Assembly (NCBI RefSeq): GCF_021223605.1
Contig: NZ_CP075175.1
Location: 2,672,501-2,736,500 of the forward strand
DNA from: Paenibacillus sp. 481
GTDB lineage: Bacteria; Bacillota; Bacilli; Paenibacillales; Paenibacillaceae
Direction: 5' to 3'
Length of the DNA: 64,000 nucleotides
In this document: piece by piece, positions 15,655 to 24,001 of the stretch
Layout: each line of letters opens with the position of its first letter
Numbering within the stretch: position 1 is the first letter of the stretch
Position numbers and translations under genes: made by a program
The notes under the pieces: generated by a model
The model's input: only the letters and a program-made list of their open reading frames with translations
Databases searched by the model: none
Told to the model about the DNA's origin: nothing

Positions 15655-16758
15655 ATGCTGAAAATGAAAAAGATAATAATAATTATGTTGACTGTCCTCG
15701 TACTTGCGGCTTGCAAGGAGTCAAACCAGATAGAGTACTCCTCTACCTCAATGTATGACTTGTATGTGAATCACGGTGGCAATCTGGGATTTTCTCAAAT
15801 TAGCAAAAAAGGAAGCTCTCTAGAAGCTACAGACCCGCAACTGGTTAACTTTAGAGATGATGGTAGTATTCTAAGCTCGTTAGAAATATCAAAGGATAAG
15901 CACATCTTTGCTTCTTTTTATGACAGAGTTGGTATGGAATCAGATAAAAGAGTGAAAATATTCAAAGATGCAAAAGAAATAAAAGAGCTTACGTTTAATG
16001 AAACAGGCCCTCATTCGATGGTATCCGATCAGGAAAAGGAGAAGTTGTATGTCGTCTTTGCATATAAAGTGAATACAGGTGAATCTCAAGGTATTCCCCT
16101 CAAAATCATTAATACTACAACAAAGGAAGTTGAAGATACAATATTTATTAAAGGGGCTCTAATGCATTGGGCTATAGAAGGAGACTATATCTACAGTTTC
16201 GTCATGAAAGCTCATGATTTGGGCTATAAAGATGTACCTGATCATTACATTATTGCGATAAACAGAGATACGGGCGAGACTAAAATAACCTCGAAAATAG
16301 ACTACGCCTCAAAAGGGATGGATATCGGTCCTGATGGAAATATATACGCAATAAACATACCAATTAATATATCACGTGAAAATTATAGTAGTAGCAACCT
16401 GACCGTCTATAGTCCAATTGGAAACAAAATTGCCGATTATGAACTTGATTTTGGTGTCCGAGATATCGCTATTGATGATAATGGTGTAGCCTATATTGCT
16501 CACAATGATAAGCATTCATACGATGATCGGAAAGGAGATAGCATAACCGTCTTCGATACGAAATCGAAAAAGGTGATTCAGACCCTAAAAGGGTTTGACT
16601 GCCCTACGGAACTTCAAATTGTGGATGATTACTTATTTGTGTTGAATGAGGCGACTTCTTCAGTGAAAATTCTCGATAAACATACATACAAAGAAATAAA
16701 AGAAATACAGTTCGAGGATACTTTTTTAACATGGTTGCAGGTTCTGAAAAGAAAATAG
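15655..16758 (+). CDS. Beta-propeller-like lipoprotein, copy 2
   Basis: A 367-residue lipoprotein with lipobox VLAAC, strongly similar along its whole length to the protein at 10250-11356 (for example both have LYVNHGG, SKKGSSLEATDPQLVNFR and SITVFDTKSKKVIQTLKGF). Differences are spread through the gene, so this is an old duplication, not an assembly artefact. The ATG at 15655 matches the start of copy 1 and follows AAAGGGTG; earlier GTG and ATG codons lie within the RBS. Surface propeller with unknown partner; possibly in one unit with the membrane protein that follows 24 bases later. Confidence 0.75.
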   Translation: MLKMKKIIIIMLTVLVLAACKESNQIEYSSTSMYDLYVNHGGNLGFSQISKKGSSLEATDPQLVNFRDDGSILSSLEISKDKHIFASFYDRVGMESDKRVKIFKDAKEIKELTFNETGPHSMVSDQEKEKLYVVFAYKVNTGESQGIPLKIINTTTKEVEDTIFIKGALMHWAIEGDYIYSFVMKAHDLGYKDVPDHYIIAINRDTGETKITSKIDYASKGMDIGPDGNIYAINIPINISRENYSSSNLTVYSPIGNKIADYELDFGVRDIAIDDNGVAYIAHNDKHSYDDRKGDSITVFDTKSKKVIQTLKGFDCPTELQIVDDYLFVLNEATSSVKILDKHTYKEIKEIQFEDTFLTWLQVLKRK

Positions 16759-16782
16759 TTTTATAATTCAGGGGGGCTTTCC

Positions 16783-17109
16783 ATGAAGCAATCCATTATA
16801 TCTATTCTTTTCATTTGTTTTGTTGTTTCCCTTCTGGGTAAATTAGGTCTCCATACATACCTAGAGATTTTTATTATCATGTGTTTGGTTACAGCCTTTG
16901 ATAATGTACGCAACATTAAAAATATTAAAAAGAATGCTCTTTCTTCCATTATGACCATCGCGTATTTCTTTTTGATTTATTTGATCGAGGTTACTTTTTT
17001 CACAGGCGAATACATTTTCTTTTGGGAGATCACAGGACTAATTACTTATTTCACTATTTTCATAGTAGTGTTGGTACGCCACGATAGAAAAAGAAATATA
17101 AAAAGCTAA
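16783..17109 (+). CDS. Small membrane protein of unknown function
   Basis: A 108-residue protein with three or four hydrophobic segments (about 4-20, 24-40, 52-75 and 83-100) and a basic tail (RHDRKRNIKS). The RBS AGGGGGG precedes the ATG. It is separated from lipoprotein 2 by 24 bases and is probably cotranscribed. It is not recognised. Confidence 0.6.
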   Translation: MKQSIISILFICFVVSLLGKLGLHTYLEIFIIMCLVTAFDNVRNIKNIKKNALSSIMTIAYFFLIYLIEVTFFTGEYIFFWEITGLITYFTIFIVVLVRHDRKRNIKS

Positions 17110-17293
17110 GGACAGAGCGAGTTCCCCTTCGAGTATAAGCCTCTTGAGTTCAGGGTCTAATGAACAAATATTTGATTGTTGCCATCGTTCAAAAGCTTTG
17201 CTGGGGTAATCGGGCTAGAAAAGGATGTTGTATTATCAGGTAAACCTAAGAAGTGCATCAGGAACCATATTCACACATCACAAGGAGAAACAT

Positions 17294-17578
17294 ATGAGGG
17301 AAAAGCTCACTACAATCGCTCTAATTTTACTGATTATGTGTTGGGGATGCCTGTTATTTTTAAATAAAATCTTTGATAACATCACGAACACGACGGGTCT
17401 AAATCCAATCATACTCGTATTTTTTCTAACCTTATTGGCCTTAGTATTAGGAATAATAGGCTTAATAGGAAGCTCCAAAAAGCCTGTAATCTTCACAGGA
17501 CTCCTCACAATAGTACTTTGTATAATTTCACTTCTATTCTTTGGTTACATTATTTTTATTGGGCGATTGTTGTCTTAA
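17294..17578 (+). CDS. Small membrane protein, tandem copy 1
   Basis: 94 residues with three hydrophobic segments: about 4-22, 37-58 and 68-90. AAGGAGA lies 7 bases before the ATG; the longer open frame from 17225 lacks an RBS. A related gene follows at 17799, and the 60 bases upstream of each copy are also similar (SGKPKK is encoded in both), showing that a larger unit was duplicated in tandem. Function unknown. Confidence 0.6.
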   Translation: MREKLTTIALILLIMCWGCLLFLNKIFDNITNTTGLNPIILVFFLTLLALVLGIIGLIGSSKKPVIFTGLLTIVLCIISLLFFGYIIFIGRLLS

Positions 17579-17798
17579 GCATAAATTTAAGCACAAACAT
17601 GGATGCACCCTGCTGGAATGGGAGATAGCTATGGAAAATGAGACAATGATACAGAAACCGTGACCGTAGCCGTTTATCGCTAGTGAAGGAAGTTGTACCG
17701 TCAGGTAAACCTAAGAAGCATCCTAGTAACTTTGATTGATAAATAGGGGAGTAGATGCTTTCTTGGATACCATATTCACACATAATAAGAAGAAACAT

Positions 17799-18038
17799 AT
17801 GAGGGATAAGCTCATTACAACCGCTCTAATTTCACTGGGTATATGCGTAGGATTCCTGCTATTTTCAAATAAAATTTTTAATTATATCACGAAAATAACA
17901 GGGTTAAACCCACTCATACTCGTAACTTTGCTAACCTTTTTGTTCTTAGTATTAGGTATAATCGGATTAGCAATAAACTCCAAAAAGTCTGTGATCTTCA
18001 CAGGGCTCCTTACAATCTTGCTTTGGGAAAGGGCTTGA
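17799..18038 (+). pseudogene. Small membrane protein, tandem copy 2 (decaying)
   Basis: 79 codons, clearly homologous to 17294-17578 up to FTGLLTIL, after which a frameshift replaces the last hydrophobic segment with WERA and a stop. Codons resembling the original end (ILGRLF) continue in another frame. The ribosome binding site has also decayed from AAGGAG to AAGAAG. Probably non-functional. Confidence 0.55.
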
Positions 18039-18114
18039 TTTTTACTGCCATTCCTTGGGGGTATCCTGATTCTTGGACGATTATTTCCTTATTCATTTGT
18101 AGAATAATGGACAG

Positions 18115-18560
18115 AAAAAAGAGCTACCCCTAGGGGCAGCTCCTCAGGCTGTCGAGAAAGCAAAGTTAGTTCTTAACGGTTGCCATAGTGGCTATATCGC
18201 CAGATTTAGCTCGTTTTGATTTCTAATGGTTATAGGTGAGCTTATTTCTCGAATTTCATTCAAAATCCAGCTGTTTTCATCGTAATAAGCGCCATCATAA
18301 CCGTTAAATGTTGAACGGGTTCATATTCGCTGAAATAACAACTGTGGCGACCGTTAGGAGTGGAGGCACGGTGAATGAGCTGACCACCTACGGTTAGGGC
18401 ACAGTGAATCAACAGACTACCAACTGACTATCAAATAACTACCAACCGATAAGTGCAAAGCTGCTTGCCGTTATCTTAACTAAGAGAAACCATCGTCTTA
18501 ACAAACAGAGGTTTCTAGACAAGCTGAAGAGCTGCCCCTAGGGGCAGCTCCTTTTTAATA
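18115..18560. mobile_element. Non-coding element with about 46-bp terminal inverted repeats (MITE-like)
   Basis: 18115-18160 and 18513-18558 are inverted copies of each other (about 40 of 46 bases). Each contains a near-palindromic core around GCCCCTAGGGGC and the outer ends run into A or T tracts. No reading frame of note lies between. The right core (18529-18550) is a perfect 22-bp palindrome. The element encloses the second 181-bp dyad element. It could be a miniature transposable element or a pair of terminators in opposite orientation; the similarity beyond the palindrome, into the AGGCTGTCGAGAAAG region, favours the former. Confidence 0.5.
18175..18355. repeat. 181-bp dyad-symmetric element, copy B (right of island)
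   Basis: Boxes at 18175 (AACGGTT), 18225 (AATGGTT), 18299 (AACCGTT) and 18349 (GACCGTT), symmetric about 18265, with spacings 50, 74 and 50, identical to copy A. By hand alignment without gaps the copies agree at roughly 58 percent of positions, with matches concentrated at the boxes and at an inner AGCTTATT/AATAAGC pair. Confidence 0.8.
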
Positions 18561-18659
18561 AAGAACGTATATGTTAGTACTACACTCAACAACTATTCAA
18601 TAATTGCACTACACAATACAGGCTACACGCTCACACGCTACACGCCCACACCCACACGC

Positions 18660-18974
18660 TTAAGTGAGCAATTTCAAGCCCACAGCGGAACTAATGATGA
18701 GGCAGATACACAAAATACGTTTCCAGTCCTTTGGCTCGCCGAATACGAACATACCGAGCAATGTACTACCAGCCGTACCAATCCCCGTCCAAATCGCATA
18801 GGCCGTTCCCATTGGAATCGAATCCATGGCCATAGAGAGCAGGGTAAAGCTCGTTCCGAAGGCTAAGGCAAAGTACAAGTAAGACAACAATCCACCTTTA
18901 TCTGTAATGCGCTTCAGGGACAATACACCAAGTACTTCACATAGCCCAGCGCCAAGTAACATTAACCAAGCCAT
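18660..18974 (-). CDS. SMR-family efflux protein, subunit 2 of a pair
   Basis: A 104-residue, four-helix membrane protein of the small multidrug resistance family (SugE/YvdR type). The essential membrane Glu is present in LLGAGLCEVLGVLSLK, and the GTAYAIWTGIGTAGSTLLGM loop-helix is typical. The start ATG overlaps the stop of the partner gene by one base (TAATG), indicating equimolar synthesis of a heterodimer. Regulated by the adjacent TetR gene, as in the yvdT-yvdS-yvdR arrangement of Bacillus subtilis. The substrate is probably a cationic compound or guanidinium-like molecule; not determinable here. Confidence 0.9.
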   Translation of the reverse strand: MAWLMLLGAGLCEVLGVLSLKRITDKGGLLSYLYFALAFGTSFTLLSMAMDSIPMGTAYAIWTGIGTAGSTLLGMFVFGEPKDWKRILCICLIISSAVGLKLLT

Positions 18975-19315
18975 TATGCAGTCCCCTCCTTCGTATCTTC
19001 CGGTTTAGTTAGCAATTTTAAGCCGATAACACCACTTGCCATCAAGGCGATAAACAGCAACTTTGTAATCTGCACAGGCTCGCCGAACAGTAGCATTTCC
19101 ACGATAACGGTTCCCGCTGTTCCGAGTCCAGTAAAGACGGCGTACACCGTCCCGAGCGGGAGCTTACGGGATGCCTCAATAACTACTTTAAAGCTTACGA
19201 TAATGAACAGAATTGTGATTAACCATTCCCACCAGGCACTGGAATATTTTAATCCAGACACCCAGATCACTTCCAACAGTCCGGCAATGAGCACTAATAG
19301 CCAGCTTTTGTTCAT
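18974..19315 (-). CDS. SMR-family efflux protein, subunit 1 of a pair
   Basis: A 113-residue SMR protein with four helices. The conserved Glu occurs in LIAGLLEVIWVSGLKYSS and the GTVYAVFTGLGTAGTVIVEM segment is typical. It is the partner of the protein at 18660-18974; the pair probably forms an antiparallel heterodimer. It lies 55 bases downstream of the TetR gene on the same strand, so all three form one operon. An AGGAGGAGAAC RBS precedes the ATG. Confidence 0.9.
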   Translation of the reverse strand: MNKSWLLVLIAGLLEVIWVSGLKYSSAWWEWLITILFIIVSFKVVIEASRKLPLGTVYAVFTGLGTAGTVIVEMLLFGEPVQITKLLFIALMASGVIGLKLLTKPEDTKEGTA

Positions 19316-19370
19316 GATGTTCTCCTCCTATTAATAAAGCTACATTGAAGTTCAATGAAGTCTAATCCAT

Positions 19371-19961
19371 CTAATTCGTTAACCCACGCCAATATAAAGG
19401 CCAAGCAGCCTCTAATTTCTTGGATACGCGCTCCGGCTCACCGTACAGCATTTCTACAAATAACGCATCCAGTATGCACATAAAGGCGGTTGCAGCCTCG
19501 CTTGCCGCTACGCCTGCGTTAGGCGGAACTTCTCCGGTCTCCATCGCTTGTTGTAGACGGAGCATGAGCTTCTGCTCCAAATCATCTAAATAAACGTACA
19601 GCCTGTGCATTACTTCACTCTGCACCACAGCAGGTGGAAAAAAGGATACACGCAGCAGAAACTTCAATTCCAACTGCTGTGCATAACGTTGACGATACAA
19701 GTAAAGTAGCTGCTTCAACTGATATTCAAGTGAAGGTCTTGTTTCATTTTGCTCGGTAAAATAAGCCTCAATCCACTGCTGCTCACGGTTGTACACATAT
19801 TGCACAACATGCAGGAACAAGTCCTCTTTACTCTTATAATGCGCATATATGGAAGGCTTCTTAATGCCAACGTCGTCAGCAATTTTTGCTAATGAAGCTC
19901 CATCGTAACCATGCTCAGCAAAATGCGCTAAAGCGACCTGTTGAATGCGGTTTGCGGTCAT
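19371..19961 (-). CDS. TetR-family repressor of the SMR pump operon
   Basis: A 196-residue regulator. The N-terminal HTH is ALAHFAEHGYDGASLAKIAD with DVGIKKPSIYAHYKSKEDLF (about 8-50); the C-terminal ligand domain follows. The open frame reaches 19997, but the ATG at 19961 (MTANRIQQ) has a GGAGGGAT RBS. A palindrome just upstream at 20015-20028 is the likely operator, giving autoregulation and control of the two SMR genes behind it. Confidence 0.88.
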   Translation of the reverse strand: MTANRIQQVALAHFAEHGYDGASLAKIADDVGIKKPSIYAHYKSKEDLFLHVVQYVYNREQQWIEAYFTEQNETRPSLEYQLKQLLYLYRQRYAQQLELKFLLRVSFFPPAVVQSEVMHRLYVYLDDLEQKLMLRLQQAMETGEVPPNAGVAASEAATAFMCILDALFVEMLYGEPERVSKKLEAAWPLYWRGLTN

Positions 19962-20014
19962 TGAATGATCCCTCCATAGCGAGTAATATAACTTCAACGC
20001 TTATTCATTATTAC

Positions 20015-20028
20015 CTAACGACCGTTAG
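20015..20028. promoter_or_regulatory. Probable TetR operator
   Basis: CTAACG-AC-CGTTAG is a perfect interrupted palindrome about 55 bases upstream of the repressor start, extended on the flank by TTAGTTAG. Sequence, size and position fit a TetR-family site. The rest of 19962-20259 shows nothing further that I can support. Confidence 0.65.
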
Positions 20029-20259
20029 TTAGTTTACGCCTGAATTATTTCACATGAGCAGCACCTTGTCAATCCTTTTCCTTTTAGTTGCAAAATGGTT
20101 TTTCGGGAATAGTAAATATGGTTGATAAGGGAGAGTTAGGGAGAGCTCACAGGAACAAGGCGAACGTTGGGAGTCAAATGTTGAAGAATTAAACGAAGTT
20201 ATGTCGTATTATATAAATAGGATAAATCCGATAGGTGAATCATGTTGGGGGGCCAAGCT

Positions 20260-21771
20260 ATGCGAAGAGGGCTACAGATCGGATTGTTCGTCATTATGTT
20301 AATGACATTGGGCTATTACGTGAATGATGCATTTGGTCGATCCATTGCGACGACTTTAAGTATTATGACGACGTTAGCGGTCGTCACGTTGGCGATTATG
20401 ATATTTATGGAGAATCGGCATCCTTCGAGTACGGTGGCTTGGATTCTTATTTTAGCGCTCGTGCCGGTTGTCGGCTTCATATTTTATTTGCTCTTTGGGC
20501 AAAATTATCGCAAGCGGCGGAGCTACAATCGCAAGGCAAAGAGGAACAAGCAAGCGTACGCCTTTATTGATAACGACGCGCTCGTGCGTGGAGAACAAAT
20601 TCTGGATACGTATACGGAAGACGAGCGCATGCTGCTCCGTTTGACGAGCCAGATGAGCAAGAGCCCGATTAGTTTCGGCTCGGAAACCCGTATATTAACG
20701 AACGGCGAAGAGACGTTTACGGAGTTGCTCGCGGAGCTCAAGAAGGCACGTCATCATATTCATATGGAGTATTACATTTACCGCGATGATGAAATTGGAC
20801 GGAGCATCAAACATATTTTGATGGAAAAAGCGCTATCCGGCGTGGAAGTCCGCTTTATGTATGATGCGGTAGGCAGTATGCAGCTGCCAAAATCATTTTT
20901 GCACGATTTGAGAGCGGCTGGAGTAGAAGTGCAAGCTTTTGGTGCAGTCAAATTTCCACTGCTGTCCAGTCGGGTAAACTACCGCAATCATCGCAAAATT
21001 GTTATTGTCGATGGTGATGTCGGCTTTATGGGCGGCTTAAACGTGGGTGACGAATATTTGAGCCGCAACAAGACGTACGGCTTTTGGCGCGACACGCATA
21101 TGATTGTGCGTGGCGAGGCTGTGCAGTCGCTGCAAATTATCTTTTTGCAGGATTGGTCGCACGTCACTGGCAGCACGCTTTATGGTGCTCAGTATTTGCT
21201 GCCGCAGCCTGTGGAGGCAACGGGCGGCGCTGTGCAAATTATTGCGAGCGGTCCGGACCATGAGTTCAGTACGATGAAGAACGTCTTTTTTTCGATGCTA
21301 ACCTCAGCCAAACGTTCGATCTGGATTGCGACCCCTTATTTTATACCTGATGATGATATTTTTACAGCTTTGAAGGTGGCGTCGCTATCGGGTGTGGATG
21401 TACGGCTTTTATTTCCGGCTAAGCCTGACAAGTGGCTACCATTTCTCGCTTCGCACTCTTATTTCCCGAGTTTAATTAATGCGGGAGTACGCATTTATGA
21501 GTATGAAAAAGGATTCCTTCATTCCAAAATTATTATTATTGATGGTGAAGTGGCGACGATCGGCACGGCCAATATGGACATGCGAAGCTTTCATCTTAAT
21601 TTTGAGGTTAACGCGCTGCTTGTGCATACGGAAAGTGTTAATTGTTTGCGTGATGATTTTGAGCGGGATTTGCAATATGCGACCCGCATTCGCGAGGAGA
21701 ATTTTGCTCGTAAGCGGACGATTACCCGTTTTCTTGAATCGTTGGCGCGATTGTTCTCGCCGCTGCTGTAG
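20260..21771 (+). CDS. cls: Cardiolipin synthase (phospholipase D superfamily)
   Basis: A membrane enzyme condensing two phosphatidylglycerol molecules to cardiolipin and glycerol. The 503-residue length is usual. Two N-terminal membrane helices (about 5-60) are followed by two HKD motifs: HRKIVIVDGDVGFMGG and HSKIIIIDGEVATIGTANMD, with the flanking YRNHR and FLHSK. The ATG at 20260 is used because GGGGGG lies 7 bases before it; an ATG at 20242 lacks an RBS. It stands as a single gene with its own downstream hairpin. Confidence 0.93.
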   Translation: MRRGLQIGLFVIMLMTLGYYVNDAFGRSIATTLSIMTTLAVVTLAIMIFMENRHPSSTVAWILILALVPVVGFIFYLLFGQNYRKRRSYNRKAKRNKQAYAFIDNDALVRGEQILDTYTEDERMLLRLTSQMSKSPISFGSETRILTNGEETFTELLAELKKARHHIHMEYYIYRDDEIGRSIKHILMEKALSGVEVRFMYDAVGSMQLPKSFLHDLRAAGVEVQAFGAVKFPLLSSRVNYRNHRKIVIVDGDVGFMGGLNVGDEYLSRNKTYGFWRDTHMIVRGEAVQSLQIIFLQDWSHVTGSTLYGAQYLLPQPVEATGGAVQIIASGPDHEFSTMKNVFFSMLTSAKRSIWIATPYFIPDDDIFTALKVASLSGVDVRLLFPAKPDKWLPFLASHSYFPSLINAGVRIYEYEKGFLHSKIIIIDGEVATIGTANMDMRSFHLNFEVNALLVHTESVNCLRDDFERDLQYATRIREENFARKRTITRFLESLARLFSPLL

Positions 21772-21816
21772 TATACACGATACAGTTAAGACTATAGATA
21801 AGGTACACATTCTGGC

Positions 21817-21866
21817 AGGGGATGTCTCGTCGTCATTTTGCAATGGCTATTGAGACATCCCCTCTT
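21817..21866 (+). terminator. Hairpin terminator after cls
   Basis: A 12-bp perfect stem (21817-21828 with 21852-21863) with a 23-base loop; the T tract after it is weak. The remainder of 21772-22137 contains the Fur box and otherwise nothing I can support. Confidence 0.6.
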
Positions 21867-22007
21867 GATATTGTGCGAGCGTATGTGGCGAGCGGGATGT
21901 CCTGTACGTTGTCGAAGGATAAAAGATATTTAAAATTGTTGTTCAAACAAATTGGAATACATTGACGGAAGTCGTCGTTTGTGGCATCATAAACTTGTCT
22001 ATGTTTA

Positions 22008-22027
22008 TGAGAACGATTTTCATTATC
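22008..22027. promoter_or_regulatory. Fur box
   Basis: TGAGAACGATTTTCATTATC matches the classic 19-bp Fur consensus at about 15 positions and lies 110 bases upstream of an iron-siderophore ATPase gene. It implies iron repression of that gene. Confidence 0.75.
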
Positions 22028-22137
22028 CCTCATTTATTTTCATCTATTTTCAAGTGCTAAGTTACATAAGTGAGCGATAAGATGATTCATATATACGCCA
22101 ACAATACGAACAGAACGGGTAAGGGGGAACGAGGACC

Positions 22138-23007
22138 ATGTCTACGTTAACGACACAGTCTCTGACATTATCTTATGGTGATTCCAATATTATCGAAGAT
22201 TTGTCATTAAACATTCCGGAAGGTAAAATTACGGTACTTATCGGCAGCAACGGATGTGGTAAATCGACATTGCTTCGCTCGCTTGCGCGGTTGTTGAAGC
22301 CGAAGCAAGGTTCGGTATTGTTGGATGGCAAAGATATTCACCGTACGTCCACGAAAGAAGTGGCGCGTCGCATGGCTATTTTGCCGCAAGGGCCTACTGC
22401 GCCAGAAGGATTAACGGTGCTTCAACTCGTGAAGCAAGGACGTTTTCCTTATCAATCGTGGCTGAATCAATGGTCGGCAGAGGACGAGCGACTCGTTCGC
22501 CAAGCGTTAGAAGTGACGGGATTGACTGACTTGGCTGACCGTCCTGTGGATGCGTTGTCAGGTGGTCAACGCCAACGAGCATGGATAGCGATGACACTAG
22601 CGCAAAACACTGATGTTCTGTTGCTGGATGAGCCTACAACATATTTGGATATGACGCACCAGATCGAGATTCTTGATTTGCTGTATGAATTGAATCTTAC
22701 AGAAGGCCGCACCATTATTATGGTGCTGCACGATTTGAACTTAGCATGCCGATATGCCCATCATATCGTAGCTGTGCGTGAGCGCACGGTCTATGTAGAA
22801 GGGGCACCGGAAGATGTGCTGACGCCGCAAATGGTAAAGGACGTATTCAGCATGGAATGCGTCGTCTGCTTTGACCCTCTGTTTGGCACACCGATGTGTG
22901 TGCCACGTGGCAAAGGCCGCGTTTGCGCAGAGAACTGTGAGCTTAGAGACGATTGCAGCTCTCCAGACAAGGTGAAGCTGCGTTTTCCGGCAAGCACGGC
23001 TGTATAA
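22138..23007 (+). CDS. Iron-siderophore ABC transporter ATPase (YusV/FecE-like) with Cys-rich tail
   Basis: A 289-residue ATPase: Walker [10 protein letters not shown] (about 38-46), signature LSGGQRQR, Walker [14 protein letters not shown]-loop HDLN. These features and the Fur box place it with FecE/YusV ATPases that power ferric-siderophore permeases. No permease or binding protein is adjacent, as with YusV, which serves several permeases encoded elsewhere. The C-terminal 45 residues carry many cysteines: CVVC, GTPMC, then [12 protein letters not shown]. The first part is typical of the subgroup, the last cluster less so and could bind metal. Confidence 0.88.
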   Translation: MSTLTTQSLTLSYGDSNIIEDLSLNIPEGKITVLIGSNGCGKSTLLRSLARLLKPKQGSVLLDGKDIHRTSTKEVARRMAILPQGPTAPEGLTVLQLVKQGRFPYQSWLNQWSAEDERLVRQALEVTGLTDLADRPVDALSGGQRQRAWIAMTLAQNTDVLLLDEPTTYLDMTHQIEILDLLYELNLTEGRTIIMVLHDLNLACRYAHHIVAVRERTVYVEGAPEDVLTPQMVKDVFSMECVVCFDPLFGTPMCVPRGKGRVCAENCELRDDCSSPDKVKLRFPASTAV

Positions 23008-23011
23008 ATAC

Positions 23012-23047
23012 AATAAGGCTGCTCCACATATGTGGAGCAGCCTTATT
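23012..23047. terminator. Bidirectional terminator (36-bp perfect palindrome)
   Basis: 18-base arms 23012-23029 and 23030-23047 are perfectly complementary, with AATAA/TTATT ends supplying T tracts on both strands. It lies between the convergent ATPase and methyltransferase stops. Confidence 0.85.
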
Positions 23048-23051
23048 ACGA

Positions 23052-23840
23052 TTATTGCATAATAACATTCGGTATGCTGCCATGCTCCAGAATGGATTCC
23101 AATGCTGTCGGCACGGGCTGGCCATTCGGATCGATGAGAAAAAACTGTTTCCCGTACTCCATGGCGTAGCGCCGGAGCAGGGCGTGGAATTTCGGCTCAT
23201 CGTGTTGCAGCATCATCCGGTTCAGCTCAAAAACAACGACTTTCACCTGCTCCCTTATGATCGTCTCCATCCCAGCAAAAGCGTGATACTCTCCACCTTC
23301 AATGTCTATTTTCAGAAAATCAACCTTATCAACACCCAGTTGCTTCAAATGCGTATCCAGTGCTACACCTTGTACAGACACCGTTTTAATATCGTCCCGA
23401 TAATGATGATGATACTCCTCATTATGCTGTTGAAGCGAGCTGTTGCCCATATAGCGGTAGGAGGCCTGAAAATGAATCAGCTCGTCTCTAGAGTAGACCG
23501 CATAAGGAAACGTAAGCGCACGATCATGCATCGTGTTTAAGGATAAATTATGTTCTAAGTAGCGATGCATGTCTGGGTGGGCCTCATAAGCGTATACACG
23601 TCCGCTCGGACCTACTAGATGACTAAGTAGCACGGAGAAGTAGCCGATGTTGGCACCGACATCAACCACAGTTTGACCAGGTTGCACATGATCGTGCAAA
23701 TATTTCGTTAAAGGCCATTCCATAGAACCGTGCATGACTAGCTCAGGTGTAATGCTTAAATCGTCGGCAGGGGCTATCAGTTTCCCTCCATATGCCGCCT
23801 TAATGAGCATTCGGTTGCTGCCGATATAAACACCGTTCAT
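23052..23840 (-). CDS. FkbM-family SAM-dependent methyltransferase
   Basis: A 262-residue methyltransferase. SAM motif I is VVDVGANIGYFSVLLSHLVG, motif II YAYEAHP, and the FkbM-typical VDFLKIDIEGGEYHAFAGM follows. FkbM enzymes O-methylate sugars or small-molecule hydroxyls; the acceptor here is unknown. The start is the ATG at 23840 with GAGGTGATT upstream; the GTG at 23849 lies inside that RBS. It is a single gene converging on the ATPase gene. Confidence 0.85.
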   Translation of the reverse strand: MNGVYIGSNRMLIKAAYGGKLIAPADDLSITPELVMHGSMEWPLTKYLHDHVQPGQTVVDVGANIGYFSVLLSHLVGPSGRVYAYEAHPDMHRYLEHNLSLNTMHDRALTFPYAVYSRDELIHFQASYRYMGNSSLQQHNEEYHHHYRDDIKTVSVQGVALDTHLKQLGVDKVDFLKIDIEGGEYHAFAGMETIIREQVKVVVFELNRMMLQHDEPKFHALLRRYAMEYGKQFFLIDPNGQPVPTALESILEHGSIPNVIMQ

Positions 23841-24001
23841 GTTAATCACCTCACTACATAAATGTAGTAGGGTTGTTAGTCATTCATGCATGGCGATTCA
23901 CAATGGGACAAGCTATTGGAAAAATAAGACTACATTCGGTAAACTTATAAGTAAGGGAGCATGATTCATGTATTCATTCACTTATAAAGGAGAAGGAAGC
24001 G

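Noticed and set aside
18660-19315. Guanidine riboswitch upstream of the SMR pair
   Set aside because: The upstream sequence contains only the TetR gene and its operator; no ykkC-type fold was seen.
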